Positions 49,481 through 58,569 are shown, counted from the first letter of the stretch. The stretch: DNA of 64,000 nucleotides from Hamadaea flava (GCF_024172085.1 NZ_JAMZDZ010000001.1:5580001-5644000), one strand, 5' to 3'. The notes: a model not told the origin generated them from the letters alone. Program-made: numbers and translations.

Positions 49481-50509
49481 CTAGCCGTCCAGATCGCTGC
49501 TGGTACGCGAGGCCAGCAGCCGCCGGAACGAGGCCAGCCGCCGTTCGTCGGCGTGGCCCGCCGCGACCCAGGCGTCCAGCGCGCACTCGGCCCCGGGCAG
49601 ATGGTCGCAGTTGGGCGGGCAGTCGACGGTCCCCTCGACGAGGTCGGGGAAGCCGTGCAGCACGCTGTCGGCGCTGACCAGGGCCAGCCCGAAACTGCGT
49701 ACGCCGGGGGTGTCGATGATCCAGCCCGGATCCTTGCGGGACTTGCCGATGGGGGGCAGCCGTAGGGCGACCGCGCTGGTCGAGGTGTGCCGCCCCTTGC
49801 CGATGGCGCTGACCTCGCCGACCGCCCGCCCGGTCCCGGGGATGAGCCGGTTGACCAGGGTCGACTTGCCCACCCCGGAGTGTCCGACGAGGACCGACAC
49901 GTGCCCGGCCAGCTCCTTGCGGATCGGGGCCAGGTCGGCGCCCGGCCCGGTGAGCAGGTGCGGCAGGTCGAGGGCGGCGTAGTAGTCGAGGATCTCGTTC
50001 GGCGTCGCCAGGTCGGACTTGGTGAGCAGCAGGATCGGCTCGATGTCGGCGTCGTACGCCGCGACGAGGCACCGGTCGATGAACCCGGTCCGGGGCGGCG
50101 GGTCGGACAGCGAGCTGACGATGACGAGCTGGTCGGCGTTGGCCACGACGACCCGTTCGATCCGGCCCTCGGTCGTGGTGTCGTCGTCGTCCGCCGTACG
50201 CCGCAGCACGCTTTCGCGGTCGGCGATCCGCACGATCCGGGCGAGCGCCCCGGCGCCGCCGCTGACGTCGCCGACGAGGGCCACCCGGTCGCCGACGACG
50301 ACCGACTTGCGGCCCAGTTCGCGGGCGCGCATCGCGGTGAGTGTCGTCCCGTCGGGCCCGTCCACGGTGTACCGGCCCCGGTCGACCGCGACGACGAAGC
50401 CCTCGATCGCGTCGTCGTGCTTGGGCCGCGTACGCGTCCGGGGCCGGGACCCACGGGTCGCCCGGACGCGGACGTCGTCCTCGTCGTACTCGCGCCGTTT
50501 CGCCGTCAA
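49481..50509 (-). CDS. rsgA: Ribosome small-subunit-dependent GTPase A
   Basis: This 342-residue circularly permuted GTPase aids late 30S maturation. An N-terminal OB-like domain (VVVGDRVALVGDV) precedes the permuted G motifs: G4 TKSD, then G1 GHSGVGKST, then G3 DTPG. The C-terminal zinc site is CPPNCDH with a later Cys in GAECALD. Homology begins at KRREYDEDDVRV. A TTG at 50509 overlaps the aroA stop as TTGA and is the best start; ATG 50536, inside aroA, is the alternative. The two genes form an operon. Confidence 0.92.
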   Translation of the reverse strand: MTAKRREYDEDDVRVRATRGSRPRTRTRPKHDDAIEGFVVAVDRGRYTVDGPDGTTLTAMRARELGRKSVVVGDRVALVGDVSGGAGALARIVRIADRESVLRRTADDDDTTTEGRIERVVVANADQLVIVSSLSDPPPRTGFIDRCLVAAYDADIEPILLLTKSDLATPNEILDYYAALDLPHLLTGPGADLAPIRKELAGHVSVLVGHSGVGKSTLVNRLIPGTGRAVGEVSAIGKGRHTSTSAVALRLPPIGKSRKDPGWIIDTPGVRSFGLALVSADSVLHGFPDLVEGTVDCPPNCDHLPGAECALDAWVAAGHADERRLASFRRLLASRTSSDLDG

Positions 50510-51792
50510 GAGCCTGCACCCGCCATCGCACTCCATAGTGCCGGGAAACCGGGGAGCGTCTTGGCTGTACACGCCACATCGCTCAGGACTACGCCGGGGA
50601 CCTTCAAGCCGAGGAGCGCGGCAGCATGCGCCATCCGATGATCGTCGTAGGTCTCGAAGACGGTGCCGGTCAGCGGGCGGGGTTCGATGACGAGCCCGTC
50701 CTCGTGCTCGACGACCCCGGCGCCGAGCGCGGCCAGCTCCCGGGCGAGCGCGGCCACCTGATCGTTCTCCTGCGTACGCAGGTGGGCGAGCCCGTGCAGG
50801 GTGGACGGCGCGTCGGCCAGGGCGGCCAGCGCCGCGACGACCGGGCTCAGCTCGGCCTGGTCGCGCAGGTCGACGTCGATCCCGCGGATCTGCGGCCCGC
50901 CGCGGACGGTCATGCCCTTCTCGGTGAGCCGGAACGAGCCGCCCATCCGGGTCAGCACCGAGCGCAGCCGGTCGCCGGCCTGCAGGGTGCTGCGCGGCCA
51001 GCCGGGCACCGTGACGCGCCCGCCGACGACCAGGGCGGCCGCGAGGAACGGGGCGATCGTGGCGAGGTCGGGTTCGATCAGCCAGCTGCGTCCGGCGAGC
51101 CGGGCCGGTTCCACCCGCCAGCTGTCGGGGGTCGTGTCGTCGACCGCCGCGCCGGCCGCCCGCAGCATCTCGACCGTCAGCCGCAGGTGCGGGGCACGGG
51201 GCAGGGCCGGTCCGGTGTGGGTCAGGGTCAGCCCGCGGTCGAAATCGGGCGCCGCCAGGAGCAGGCCCGACAGCAGCTGGCTGGACGGGGAGGCGTCGAC
51301 GGCCACCTCGCCACCGCGTACGCGGCCCTTGCCGTAGACCGTCAGGGGCAGTCCGTCGGCGGCGCTGGCGTCCAGGCGTACGCCGAGCCCGCGCAGCCCG
51401 GTGACCAGCGGACCCAGTGGTCGCTGCCGGCCTCGGGCGGTGCCGTCGAAAGTGACCGTGCCGCTGGCCAGCCCGGCGAGCGGCGGCAGGAAGCGCATGA
51501 CCGAACCGGCCGCGCCGACCTCGACTTGGGCGGATCCGGTCAGCGGGCGGGGGCGGACCACCCAGCGGTCGTCGTCGACGGTCGAGATGCTGACGCCCAT
51601 CGCGCGGAGTCCGCTCGCCATCAGTTCGGTGTCGCGGGCGCGCAGCGGATTGTCCAGTGTGGATGTCCCGGTGGAGATCGCCGCCAGGACGAGCGCGCGG
51701 GCCGTCATGGACTTCGATCCCGGTAGCCGGACGACGGAGTTCAGCGGATCGATGGCGGTCGGTGCGGTCCAGGGCACTGCGCGCTTCGTCAC
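50506..51792 (-). CDS. aroA: 3-phosphoshikimate 1-carboxyvinyltransferase (EPSP synthase)
   Basis: The 428-residue enzyme joins phosphoenolpyruvate and shikimate 3-phosphate in aromatic amino acid synthesis. Family marks are LPGSKSMTARAL (residues 24-35), GTARGRQRP near residue 117, DASPSSQLLSGLLLAAP and ENDQVAALARELAALG. The usual TNR of the first motif reads TAR, and the PGDxSxA-type segment reads EPDLATIAPF; both deviations may be lineage-specific. GTG start; the gene overlaps rsgA downstream by four bases. Confidence 0.95.
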   Translation of the reverse strand: MTKRAVPWTAPTAIDPLNSVVRLPGSKSMTARALVLAAISTGTSTLDNPLRARDTELMASGLRAMGVSISTVDDDRWVVRPRPLTGSAQVEVGAAGSVMRFLPPLAGLASGTVTFDGTARGRQRPLGPLVTGLRGLGVRLDASAADGLPLTVYGKGRVRGGEVAVDASPSSQLLSGLLLAAPDFDRGLTLTHTGPALPRAPHLRLTVEMLRAAGAAVDDTTPDSWRVEPARLAGRSWLIEPDLATIAPFLAAALVVGGRVTVPGWPRSTLQAGDRLRSVLTRMGGSFRLTEKGMTVRGGPQIRGIDVDLRDQAELSPVVAALAALADAPSTLHGLAHLRTQENDQVAALARELAALGAGVVEHEDGLVIEPRPLTGTVFETYDDHRMAHAAALLGLKVPGVVLSDVACTAKTLPGFPALWSAMAGAGS

Positions 51793-51835
51793 CCGCCCAT
51801 TCTTACCGTTCCGGCGGCTTGTCGGACCATGCGGG

Positions 51836-51841
51836 TAGGTT
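51836..51841 (+). promoter_or_regulatory. -10 box for a leaderless SRAP gene
   Basis: TAGGTT ends 7 bases before ATG 51849. A leaderless start fits, since Cys2 must be exposed after Met removal. Confidence 0.6.
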
Positions 51842-51848
51842 CAATTTC

Positions 51849-52577
51849 ATGTGCGGGCGTTATGCGACAACGCGCTCCTCGGCCGATCTCAGCCGCCTCT
51901 TCGAGGCGTTCGACGAGACCGAGGGTGCCGTCACGGCGGACTACAACGTGGCTCCGACCGACCGGGTGCCGATCGTGCGCGTCTCGGCCAGTCGTGAGGC
52001 GCGTGTGCTGACGGTCGCCCGGTGGGGGCTGATTCCGCCGTGGGCCACGGATCCCCGCATCGGCTCCCGCATGCCGAGCAAGCCGGTCAAGCCGCAGCGC
52101 GCCTTGATCAACGCGCGCGCGGAGACCGTCGCCACGTCTCGGGCATTCGCGTCGGCTTTCGAGCGTCGCCGGTGCCTGGTCCCGGCCGACGGCTGGTACG
52201 AGTGGACCAGGTCGCCCACCGGCAAGCAGGCGTACTACATGACCCCTCGGGTCAGGGAGCATGAGCGCAGCATGAACGGAAGTGACCTCACGCTCGGCGG
52301 GATCTGGGGCGTGAAGGGCGACCTGCTGACCTTCAGTGTCATCACGCTGCCCGCACGGGGCGAGTTGGCGAAGGTGCACGACCGCATGCCGCTGCTGCTG
52401 CCCCCGGAGCGGTGGGCCGACTGGCTTTCTGCTACGCCGAGTGAGGACCTGCTCACCGCGGCCGGAGACGACTATTTGTCCACAATCGAAATCCGGGCGG
52501 TGGGATCCGCAGTTGGGAACGTCCGCAACGACGGCCCCGGGTTGATCGACCCCATCGAAGCAGGTCTACTTTTCTGA
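51849..52577 (+). CDS. SOS response-associated peptidase (SRAP/HMCES/YedK)
   Basis: The 242-residue SRAP protein crosslinks to abasic sites in single-stranded DNA through Cys2 (MCGRYA). Other conserved elements are YNVAPTDRVPIVR, RWGLIPPWA, INARAETV, CLVPADGWYEW (with catalytic Glu) and HDRMPLLL. The start is fixed by Cys2. It is divergent from aroA by 56 bases and has no adjacent repair genes. Confidence 0.95.
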   Translation: MCGRYATTRSSADLSRLFEAFDETEGAVTADYNVAPTDRVPIVRVSASREARVLTVARWGLIPPWATDPRIGSRMPSKPVKPQRALINARAETVATSRAFASAFERRRCLVPADGWYEWTRSPTGKQAYYMTPRVREHERSMNGSDLTLGGIWGVKGDLLTFSVITLPARGELAKVHDRMPLLLPPERWADWLSATPSEDLLTAAGDDYLSTIEIRAVGSAVGNVRNDGPGLIDPIEAGLLF

Positions 52578-52737
52578 TCGGCGCGCATCGCCATCCGGTG
52601 ACACCCGGTAATCGATGCAGGGACACACACCACGCCTGATTAGGACGGATTGACGATGGAATGTCGGCAGGAAATTTTGCCGATGTCCAGACGAACTCTT
52701 GTCTCCGTACGCGTTTGTGCGATAGAACACAGCGCCG

Positions 52738-53463
52738 GTGCAGGTTCTCACACCCGTACCGGAATGGTTTGCACCGTGCAGCTTAAAGCGCGGTGAGGCA
52801 CCGGACCCACGGGGGAGGTGGGTGGATTTGACCCGGGCGCGTGTTCCACGCCCACATGAAGTCGCGGCTGCGCGCCGTGACCCGAGACTGTTGCGGGCTG
52901 CCACCGAGCAGCAGGCCGACACCGCCTGGCGGACCAGGGGAGTCTGTCAATCCGTCGACCCGGAGACGTTCTTTCCGGCGCCGACCGATCCACCCGACGC
53001 GGCCATGGCGCTGTGCGGCACCTGTTCAGTACAGGGCGCCTGCCTCGCCTGGGCCTTGGAAGCCGGCGACTGCCACGGCGTCTGGGGCGGCACCACCGCC
53101 CGGGAGCGCCGGGCCATGGTGGTCGCCTGGCGAACCTTGGAGCAGCCCGAGGAGCGGCCTTACGCGGAGCAGGCGGACGCGACCCGTCCGGTCGTCGGGG
53201 GAACCGTCCCCGCGCCCGGCTGGGCCTCGGCAGTCGCCCGCGCCGCCGAGGCGGCCCGGATCGAGGCGGCGCAGGCTTCGGGCGTACGCCCGGCGAAGCG
53301 GTCCGGCCCGGCTCGTCGCCGGGGCGCGCCCGTCGTCACCGAGTTGGCGCTGGAGATCCACGAGCGCAAGCCGGAGATCCGGGAGCTTCGTGAGCCTCAG
53401 GTGCTGATCCCGCTGCAGCGTCTGGCCGACTCCGCACCCGCCCTGGAGGCGCTGCTCGCGTGA
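52738..53463 (+). CDS. WhiB-family Fe-S regulator with long C-terminal extension
   Basis: The 241-residue protein contains a WhiB domain with four cluster ligands C70, C93, C96 and C102 and the GVWGG turn at 114-118. After about residue 130 it continues for 110 residues rich in Ala, Arg and Glu, with [15 protein letters not shown] as a possible basic DNA-contact segment; most WhiB proteins end soon after the turn. The start is uncertain: GTG 52738 follows a TAGAAC box, but GTG 52822 or TTG 52828 follow GGGGGAGG. It ends overlapping the open frame that leads into sigR. Confidence 0.82.
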   Translation: MQVLTPVPEWFAPCSLKRGEAPDPRGRWVDLTRARVPRPHEVAAARRDPRLLRAATEQQADTAWRTRGVCQSVDPETFFPAPTDPPDAAMALCGTCSVQGACLAWALEAGDCHGVWGGTTARERRAMVVAWRTLEQPEERPYAEQADATRPVVGGTVPAPGWASAVARAAEAARIEAAQASGVRPAKRSGPARRRGAPVVTELALEIHERKPEIRELREPQVLIPLQRLADSAPALEALLA

Positions 53464-53492
53464 CCTGCATCACCGCTGTGGTGGCGTGGCAT

Positions 53493-53518
53493 GGAATGCG
53501 CGACGGTCGCGGAGCGTT
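53493..53518 (+). promoter_or_regulatory. SigR-dependent promoter of sigR
   Basis: GGAAT (53493-53497), exactly 18 bases, then GTT (53516-53518): a perfect match to the SigR consensus GGAAT-N18-GTT. It lies about 70 bases upstream of the extended sigR start and indicates positive autoregulation under thiol oxidation. Confidence 0.85.
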
Positions 53519-53567
53519 GTCCCGGCCGGAGGACCTGAATGGGTTTCCTCCGCGAAGGGGTGATTCA

Positions 53568-54368
53568 GTGCGCACTGCGACGAAGACGAGGCCTGACGAC
53601 CAGCTCAAGATCCGGATCGGGTCGACTGAGTGGTCGGCGGAGACGGCTGCGGACGAGATGACCCGCCTGCCTGCTTCGGTTGTTGCGACGGCCATGCCCG
53701 CCACCCGCGTATCCTCAGCGGGACGGGCCGTGACGTCACGGCCCCGGAAGGGCGAGGCCAGGGTGACCACGGAGTCGACGGAAGACCGGCGTGCACGGTT
53801 CGAGCGGGACGCCATGCCGTTCCTCGACCAGCTGTACCCGGCCGCCCTGCGGATGACCCGCAACCCCGCCGACGCGGAGGATCTCGTCCAGGAGACCTAC
53901 CTCAAGGCGTACGCGGCATTCCACCAGTTCGAAGAGGGCACCAACCTCAAGGCGTGGCTCTACCGCATCTTGACGAACACCTTCATCAACTCGTACCGCC
54001 GCAAGCAGCGGCAGCCCGTGCAGGCTCCCACCGAGGAGATCACGGACTGGCAGTTGGCCGAGGCAGAGTCGCACACCTCGTCGGGGCTGAAGTCGGCCGA
54101 GACCGAGGCACTCGACCGGCTGCCCGACAGCGACGTCAAGTCGGCCCTCCAGGCCCTGCCCGAGGACTTCCGCCTGGCGGTCTATCTCGCTGACGTCGAG
54201 GGCTTCTCCTACAAGGAGATCGCCGACATCATGGGCACACCGCTCGGCACGGTCATGTCGCGGCTGCACCGCGGCCGCCGGGCCCTGCGCGGGATGCTGG
54301 AAAGCTACGCGGCCGAGCGCGGCATCATCAACGCGCCGGCCGATCACGACGAGGTGACGGCATCATGA
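53568..54368 (+). CDS. sigR: ECF sigma factor SigR with N-terminal extension
   Basis: The sigma factor core starts at [28 protein letters not shown]-like residues about 69 onward: region 2 includes [20 protein letters not shown] and region 4 ends [23 protein letters not shown] 53568 follows AAGGGG and gives 266 residues; an internal GTG at 53763 gives 201 residues, the usual SigR size. This mirrors the stable and unstable isoforms (SigR and SigR') known in Streptomyces. The stop overlaps rsrA (ATGA). It directs the thiol-oxidative stress response. Confidence 0.92.
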   Translation: MRTATKTRPDDQLKIRIGSTEWSAETAADEMTRLPASVVATAMPATRVSSAGRAVTSRPRKGEARVTTESTEDRRARFERDAMPFLDQLYPAALRMTRNPADAEDLVQETYLKAYAAFHQFEEGTNLKAWLYRILTNTFINSYRRKQRQPVQAPTEEITDWQLAEAESHTSSGLKSAETEALDRLPDSDVKSALQALPEDFRLAVYLADVEGFSYKEIADIMGTPLGTVMSRLHRGRRALRGMLESYAAERGIINAPADHDEVTAS

Positions 54369-54622
54369 GCGACGAGTGCAAGGACGTGCTCGACGAGGTA
54401 TATCTCTACCTCGACCTCGAGTGCCCCGACGAGCGTCGTGACCTGATCAAGCAGCATCTTGACGAGTGCTCGCCGTGTCTGCGGGAGTACGGGATCGAGA
54501 CCGAGGTGAAGGCGCTGGTGGCCCGCTGCTGCGGGGCGGAGAACGCGCCCGACGACCTCAAGCGCCGGCTTCGGGCGAAGCTCGCCGAGCTGGTGGTCGT
54601 GGACGACCGCATCACCTCCTGA
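54365..54622 (+). CDS. rsrA: Zinc-binding anti-sigma factor RsrA
   Basis: The 85-residue ZAS-type anti-sigma factor has the His31-x3-Cys35-x2-Cys38 motif (HLDECSPC) plus upstream Cys5 and Cys20, and the following [16 protein letters not shown] typical of RsrA. It holds SigR inactive and releases it when its thiols are oxidised. It overlaps sigR by four bases. Confidence 0.95.
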   Translation: MSDECKDVLDEVYLYLDLECPDERRDLIKQHLDECSPCLREYGIETEVKALVARCCGAENAPDDLKRRLRAKLAELVVVDDRITS

Positions 54623-54689
54623 CCCTCCGGCATGGTTGGATGACCATCAGAGGTCCGCAGTGCGGCGGACCACTGCTGGGAGGGGCGCG

Positions 54690-54905
54690 ATGGCCGACGA
54701 GATCCGTGCGGAGATGGTGGCGAACGTCTGGAAGGTCGTGGCCGCCGAGGGCGACCAGGTCGCCGACGGCGACACGCTCGTCATCCTCGAATCCATGAAG
54801 ATGGAGATCCCCGTGATGGCGGAGTCCGACGGCAAACTGACCCGGCTCGCCGTGAACGAGGGCGACGTGGTGCAGGAGGGCGACCTGATCGCCGTCATCG
54901 GCTAA
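54690..54905 (+). CDS. Small biotin/lipoyl carrier protein
   Basis: The 71-residue single-domain protein is a biotinyl/lipoyl attachment domain with the biotin-type ESMKMEIP, acceptor Lys37, and the ending EGDLIAVIG. It commonly lies next to rsrA in actinobacteria, without any carboxylase subunit. Its enzyme partner is unknown. GGAGGGGCG precedes the ATG. The stop is 3 bases from the converging TetR gene stop. Confidence 0.9.
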   Translation: MADEIRAEMVANVWKVVAAEGDQVADGDTLVILESMKMEIPVMAESDGKLTRLAVNEGDVVQEGDLIAVIG

Positions 54906-54908
54906 GGG

Positions 54909-55472
54909 TCAGCCCTCGATCAGCTCGTAGGCCATCTCCAGGGCGGTCTTCATCCGCTCCTCGTCGCTGATCTTGTCGGGGTCCAGGACGAACCAGCAGG
55001 CGTGCAGCGTGAACAGCGCCATCGAGGCGCGCAGCCGCCGCCCTGGGGTGGCGTCGGCGTCCACCAGAAAGTCGATCATGCCCTGCATCCGCCCGCGGAA
55101 GTCCTTCGTCGGGCGGCGGTCCTTCATCGTGGCCTGGTTGCGCTCGAAGAACCGCATGATCTTGTGGTGCTGGACCTCCATCATGCTGTCCGCGTAGCGG
55201 CGCAGGAACTCCTTGCGCGCCGCCAGGGTGCGGGGCTGCTCGGTGGTCCACTCGATGAGCTTCTCGATCCGGGCGGTCTGGTCGCCCATGAAGCTCTCGA
55301 CGATCTCTTCCTTGCTCTTGAAGTGGTAGTACAGTGCGGCCTTCGTCACACCGAGCCGCTCGGCGATCTCCCGCAGGGACGTCTTGTCGTAGCCCTGCTC
55401 AGTGAAGAGCTCCAGCGCAACGGCCTGAATACGCGACCGCGTGTCCCGGCCTTCGACCTGCTGTTCGCTCAT
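54909..55472 (-). CDS. TetR-family repressor of the adjacent MFS pump
   Basis: The 187-residue TetR protein has the N-terminal HTH: SLREIAERLGVTKAALYYHF (about residues 33-52), and a helical ligand domain containing RNQATMKDRRPTKDFRGRMQ. It is divergent from a DHA2-type exporter with a 24-bp operator between. GGGAGC precedes ATG 55472; an upstream in-frame ATG at 55508 would overlap the operator side. The inducer is probably a toxic compound exported by the pump. Confidence 0.92.
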   Translation of the reverse strand: MSEQQVEGRDTRSRIQAVALELFTEQGYDKTSLREIAERLGVTKAALYYHFKSKEEIVESFMGDQTARIEKLIEWTTEQPRTLAARKEFLRRYADSMMEVQHHKIMRFFERNQATMKDRRPTKDFRGRMQGMIDFLVDADATPGRRLRASMALFTLHACWFVLDPDKISDEERMKTALEMAYELIEG

Positions 55473-55528
55473 GTTCTGCTCCCGCGGAGATCCGATATTC
55501 CATTGCACTTGACGCGCGGCTGGTAATC

Positions 55529-55552
55529 AACTTACCGTACGGCTAGTAAGTT
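55529..55552. promoter_or_regulatory. TetR operator in the repressor/exporter divergent region
   Basis: AACTTAC-N10-GTAAGTT, perfect 7-base arms, with an inner CCGTACGG. A related, partial copy (CTAGCCGG...CAAGTAAG) follows at 55556-55573. It can control both the TetR and the exporter promoter. Confidence 0.78.
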
Positions 55553-55612
55553 CGCTAGCCGGTCGGCAAGTAAGCTGATCCGACGCCAAGTCTGATCGAG
55601 GGAGCACCGCTC

Positions 55613-57232
55613 GTGTCCACCATCCCCGAACCGTCCATCGCGAAGCCGAATCTGCGGCTCGTGTTGCCGGGAATCATGCTGGCGATGATGCTGGCCATGC
55701 TCGACAACATGGTCGTCGGGACCGCCATGCCGAAGATCGTCGGCGAACTCGGCGGTCTGTCGAAGCTCTCCTGGGTCGTCACCGCGTACGTGCTGGGCAC
55801 CTCGGTGTCCACCCCGATCTGGGGCAAGCTCGGCGACCTGTACGGGCGCAAGAAGGTCTTCCTGACCTCGGTCGTGTTGTTCATGATCGGCTCGATGCTC
55901 TCCGGCGCGGCCGGCGAGTTCGGCTGGCTCAACGACGCGGTCAACCCGATGACCCAGCTCATCGCGTTCCGGGCCTTCCAGGGCCTCGGCGCCGGTGGTC
56001 TGATGGTCGGCGCGTTCGCCCTCATCGGCGACCTCGTGCCGCCCCGCGAACGGGGCAAGTACCAGGGCCTCATGGGCGGCATCATGGCCATCGCGATGAT
56101 CGCCGGCCCGCTGGTCGGCGGTCTGATCACCGACCACGCCTCGTGGCGCTGGATCTTCTACATGAACCTGCCGATCGGCGCGATCGGCTTCGTCATGCTG
56201 CTGCTCTTCCTGCACCTGCCGGTGCGCAAGACCGAGCACAAGATCGACTGGCTGGGCGCGGCCCTGCTCGGGATCAGCATCACCGCGATCGTGCTCATCA
56301 CCACCTGGGGCGGCGGCGAGTACGAGTGGGCCTCGCCGCAGATCTTCGGCCTGGGCGCGCTGGCGCTCGTGAGCTTCGGCGTCTTCCTGCTCGTCGAGCG
56401 GCGTCACCCGGAGCCCGTCCTGCCGCTGCACATCTTCAAGAACCGCAACTTCAGCGTGGTCAGCGGCATGGGTTTCCTGGTCGGCTTCGCCCTCTTCGGC
56501 GTCGTCTCCTTCCTGCCGCTCTACCAGCAGACCGTCCAGAACGCCTCGGCGACCAACAGCGGCCTGCTGCTGCTGCCGATGATGATGGGCGTACTGGTCA
56601 CCTCGTTCGCCATCGGCCGGATCATCACCAACACCGGCAAGTACCGCATCTTCCCGATCATCGGCGGCGCGATCATGGCCGTGGCGATGCTGCTGCTGAC
56701 CCGGCTCGCCGACGACACCAGCCGGCTCGAGTCGTCGGTCTACATGGTGCTGCTCGGCCTCGGCATGGGCTTCCTCATGCAGACCACGCTGCTCATCGCG
56801 CAGAACAGCGTGGAGATGAAGGACCTCGGCGTGGCCAGCTCCACCGCCACCTTCGTCCGGTCCATCGGCGGCTCGTTCGGGGTGTCGATCTTCGGTGCCG
56901 TGTTCAACTCACGCCTCCGGGACAGCATGACCGAGACCGCCGGCCCGAAGGCCGCGGCGATGGTCGACCAGTTCGGCGGCAACCTGGGCAGCGAGGGCAT
57001 GGCCCAGCTCGCCAAGCTCCTGCCGGCCGATCAGGTCGAGCCGATGGTCAAGGCCATCAAGCACGCCATCGCGTACGCGACGTCGGGGCTGTTCTGGTGG
57101 GCGCTGGCGTTCGCCGTGCTGGTCCCGGTGCTGGCCTGGTTCATCAAGGAGGTCCCGCTGCGGGGCGCCGGTCCGCAGAAGGCCGGCGAGGACTCGCCGG
57201 AGGCGGCGTTCGCCCTCGCCAGCGTGGAGTGA
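55613..57232 (+). CDS. DHA2-family (EmrB/QacA) drug exporter, MFS
   Basis: The 539-residue exporter has 14 predicted helices. The DHA2 signs are LDNMVVGTAMPKIVGEL in helix 1, GKLGDLYGRKKVF (motif A), RAFQGLGAGGLMVGAF in helix 4, and GPLVGGLITDHASWRWIFYMNLPIG (motif C and following). GTG start, downstream of a TetR operator. Such pumps expel lipophilic drugs by proton antiport. It ends at a perfect 13-bp hairpin. Confidence 0.93.
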   Translation: MSTIPEPSIAKPNLRLVLPGIMLAMMLAMLDNMVVGTAMPKIVGELGGLSKLSWVVTAYVLGTSVSTPIWGKLGDLYGRKKVFLTSVVLFMIGSMLSGAAGEFGWLNDAVNPMTQLIAFRAFQGLGAGGLMVGAFALIGDLVPPRERGKYQGLMGGIMAIAMIAGPLVGGLITDHASWRWIFYMNLPIGAIGFVMLLLFLHLPVRKTEHKIDWLGAALLGISITAIVLITTWGGGEYEWASPQIFGLGALALVSFGVFLLVERRHPEPVLPLHIFKNRNFSVVSGMGFLVGFALFGVVSFLPLYQQTVQNASATNSGLLLLPMMMGVLVTSFAIGRIITNTGKYRIFPIIGGAIMAVAMLLLTRLADDTSRLESSVYMVLLGLGMGFLMQTTLLIAQNSVEMKDLGVASSTATFVRSIGGSFGVSIFGAVFNSRLRDSMTETAGPKAAAMVDQFGGNLGSEGMAQLAKLLPADQVEPMVKAIKHAIAYATSGLFWWALAFAVLVPVLAWFIKEVPLRGAGPQKAGEDSPEAAFALASVE

Positions 57233-57269
57233 CCGTCCGGTACGGATCCCGCAAGACCCGATAAGACTC

Positions 57270-57303
57270 GATGCCCCCGGAGATTTCCTCCTCCGGGGGC
57301 ATC
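57270..57303 (+). terminator. Terminator hairpin after the DHA2 exporter gene
   Basis: GATGCCCCCGGAG pairs perfectly with CTCCGGGGGCATC around an 8-base loop, 37 bases after the stop. Confidence 0.88.
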
Positions 57304-57454
57304 GCACTGTCCGCAGGCTTGGGGGGAGGTGAGATCCGGCGTGCCCCTGCGTGATCCTGCTCGTCCGAGTTGAGTCAGGCGCGATTTCGTGCAAGACTGC
57401 GCACAGATCGAGCATCAATCAAGCATATTTGAGCACGCATAGTCAGGAGTGAGC

Positions 57455-58507
57455 ATGAGCGAGCGCGGCGCAGGGATGGCGACGGACATCGCGGAGCAGC
57501 CCGGGGTCTACGGCGCGCTGCTGGAGCCGGCGAGCGTACGCGAGATCGAGCGGGTCGCCCGGGCCATCGCCGAGCGCCGCCCGAAGCACGTCGTGTTCAC
57601 CGCCCGGGGCACCTCCGACCACGCCGCCCTGTACGCCGCGTACCTCACCGAGATCCGGCTCGGCATCCCGGCCGGGCTCGCCTCGCCCAGCGCGATGACC
57701 GTGTACGGGGCCCGCCCGGACTTCTCCGAGGCGCTCGTCGTCGGGGTCTCCCAGTCCGGCGGTTCGCCCGACCTGACCGAGGTGCTCAAGATCGCCCGAG
57801 AGCAGGGCGCGCTGACGCTGGCCGTGACGAACAACCCGAAGTCGATCCTGAACGAGACCGCCGAGCTGACCGTCGACGTGGCCGCCGGGCACGAACGGGC
57901 CGTCGCGGCGACCAAGACCTACACCGCCGAGCTGCTCGCCCTGCTGCTGCTCGTCGAGGCGATCCGAGGTGAGGGCCAGGTGCCCGCCGAGGAACTCGCG
58001 CAGCTCGCCAAGCTGCCCGAGCTGGCCGAGCAGACGCTGCGCGACGAGACCCCGGCTCAGCTCGCCGGGCGCTACCGGTTCGCCGGGCGAGTCGTGACCA
58101 CCGGTCGTGGGTACGCGTACCCGACCGCCCGGGAGGCGGCGCTCAAGCTCATGGAGACCTCGTACCTCGCCGCGCTGGCCTTCTCCGGAGCCGACCTGCT
58201 GCACGGGCCGCTCGCGATGGCCGACCCCGACGTCCCGGTGCTCGCCGTGGTGGGCTCCGGTCCCGGCGGGGTGGCGATGTCGGACGTGCTCACCCGGCTC
58301 GGCGAGCGGCGGGCCGACGTGGTCACGATCGGCTCCGGCGAGGTGGCCGACGCGTCGGCCCGGCTGGCCGTGCCCGAGGTCGACGAGCGCTACTCGGCGC
58401 TGCTGGACATCCTGCCGCTCCAGCGGCTCGCGCTGCACATCGCGCTGAGCCGGGGCGAGAACCCGGACGCGCCCCGCGGACTCAAGAAGGTCACCGAGAC
58501 CCTGTAG
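57455..58507 (+). CDS. SIS-domain sugar-phosphate enzyme (NagB-II/GlmS-isomerase-like)
   Basis: The 350-residue protein has two SIS domains and no glutaminase domain. The first includes FTARGTSDHAALYAAYL and GVSQSGGSPDLTEVLK; the second GRGYAYPTAREAALKLMETSYL, ending GLKKVTETL. It matches the class II glucosamine-6-phosphate deaminases and related isomerases, which convert amino-sugar phosphates. AGGAG precedes ATG 57455; a GTG two codons before is weaker. Role in N-acetylglucosamine use is likely (inference); no nag genes are adjacent. Confidence 0.85.
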   Translation: MSERGAGMATDIAEQPGVYGALLEPASVREIERVARAIAERRPKHVVFTARGTSDHAALYAAYLTEIRLGIPAGLASPSAMTVYGARPDFSEALVVGVSQSGGSPDLTEVLKIAREQGALTLAVTNNPKSILNETAELTVDVAAGHERAVAATKTYTAELLALLLLVEAIRGEGQVPAEELAQLAKLPELAEQTLRDETPAQLAGRYRFAGRVVTTGRGYAYPTAREAALKLMETSYLAALAFSGADLLHGPLAMADPDVPVLAVVGSGPGGVAMSDVLTRLGERRADVVTIGSGEVADASARLAVPEVDERYSALLDILPLQRLALHIALSRGENPDAPRGLKKVTETL

Positions 58508-58569
58508 CCGCCGAGGGGCGGCCGGGTGGACGAAGACGGCGGCGATCTCCTCGGGCCAGCGCAACTAGC

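Noticed and set aside
52578-52737. Small gene in the SRAP-WhiB gap
   Set aside because: The 160 bases have lower GC and promoter-like strings but no frame with a ribosome-binding site and coding pattern.
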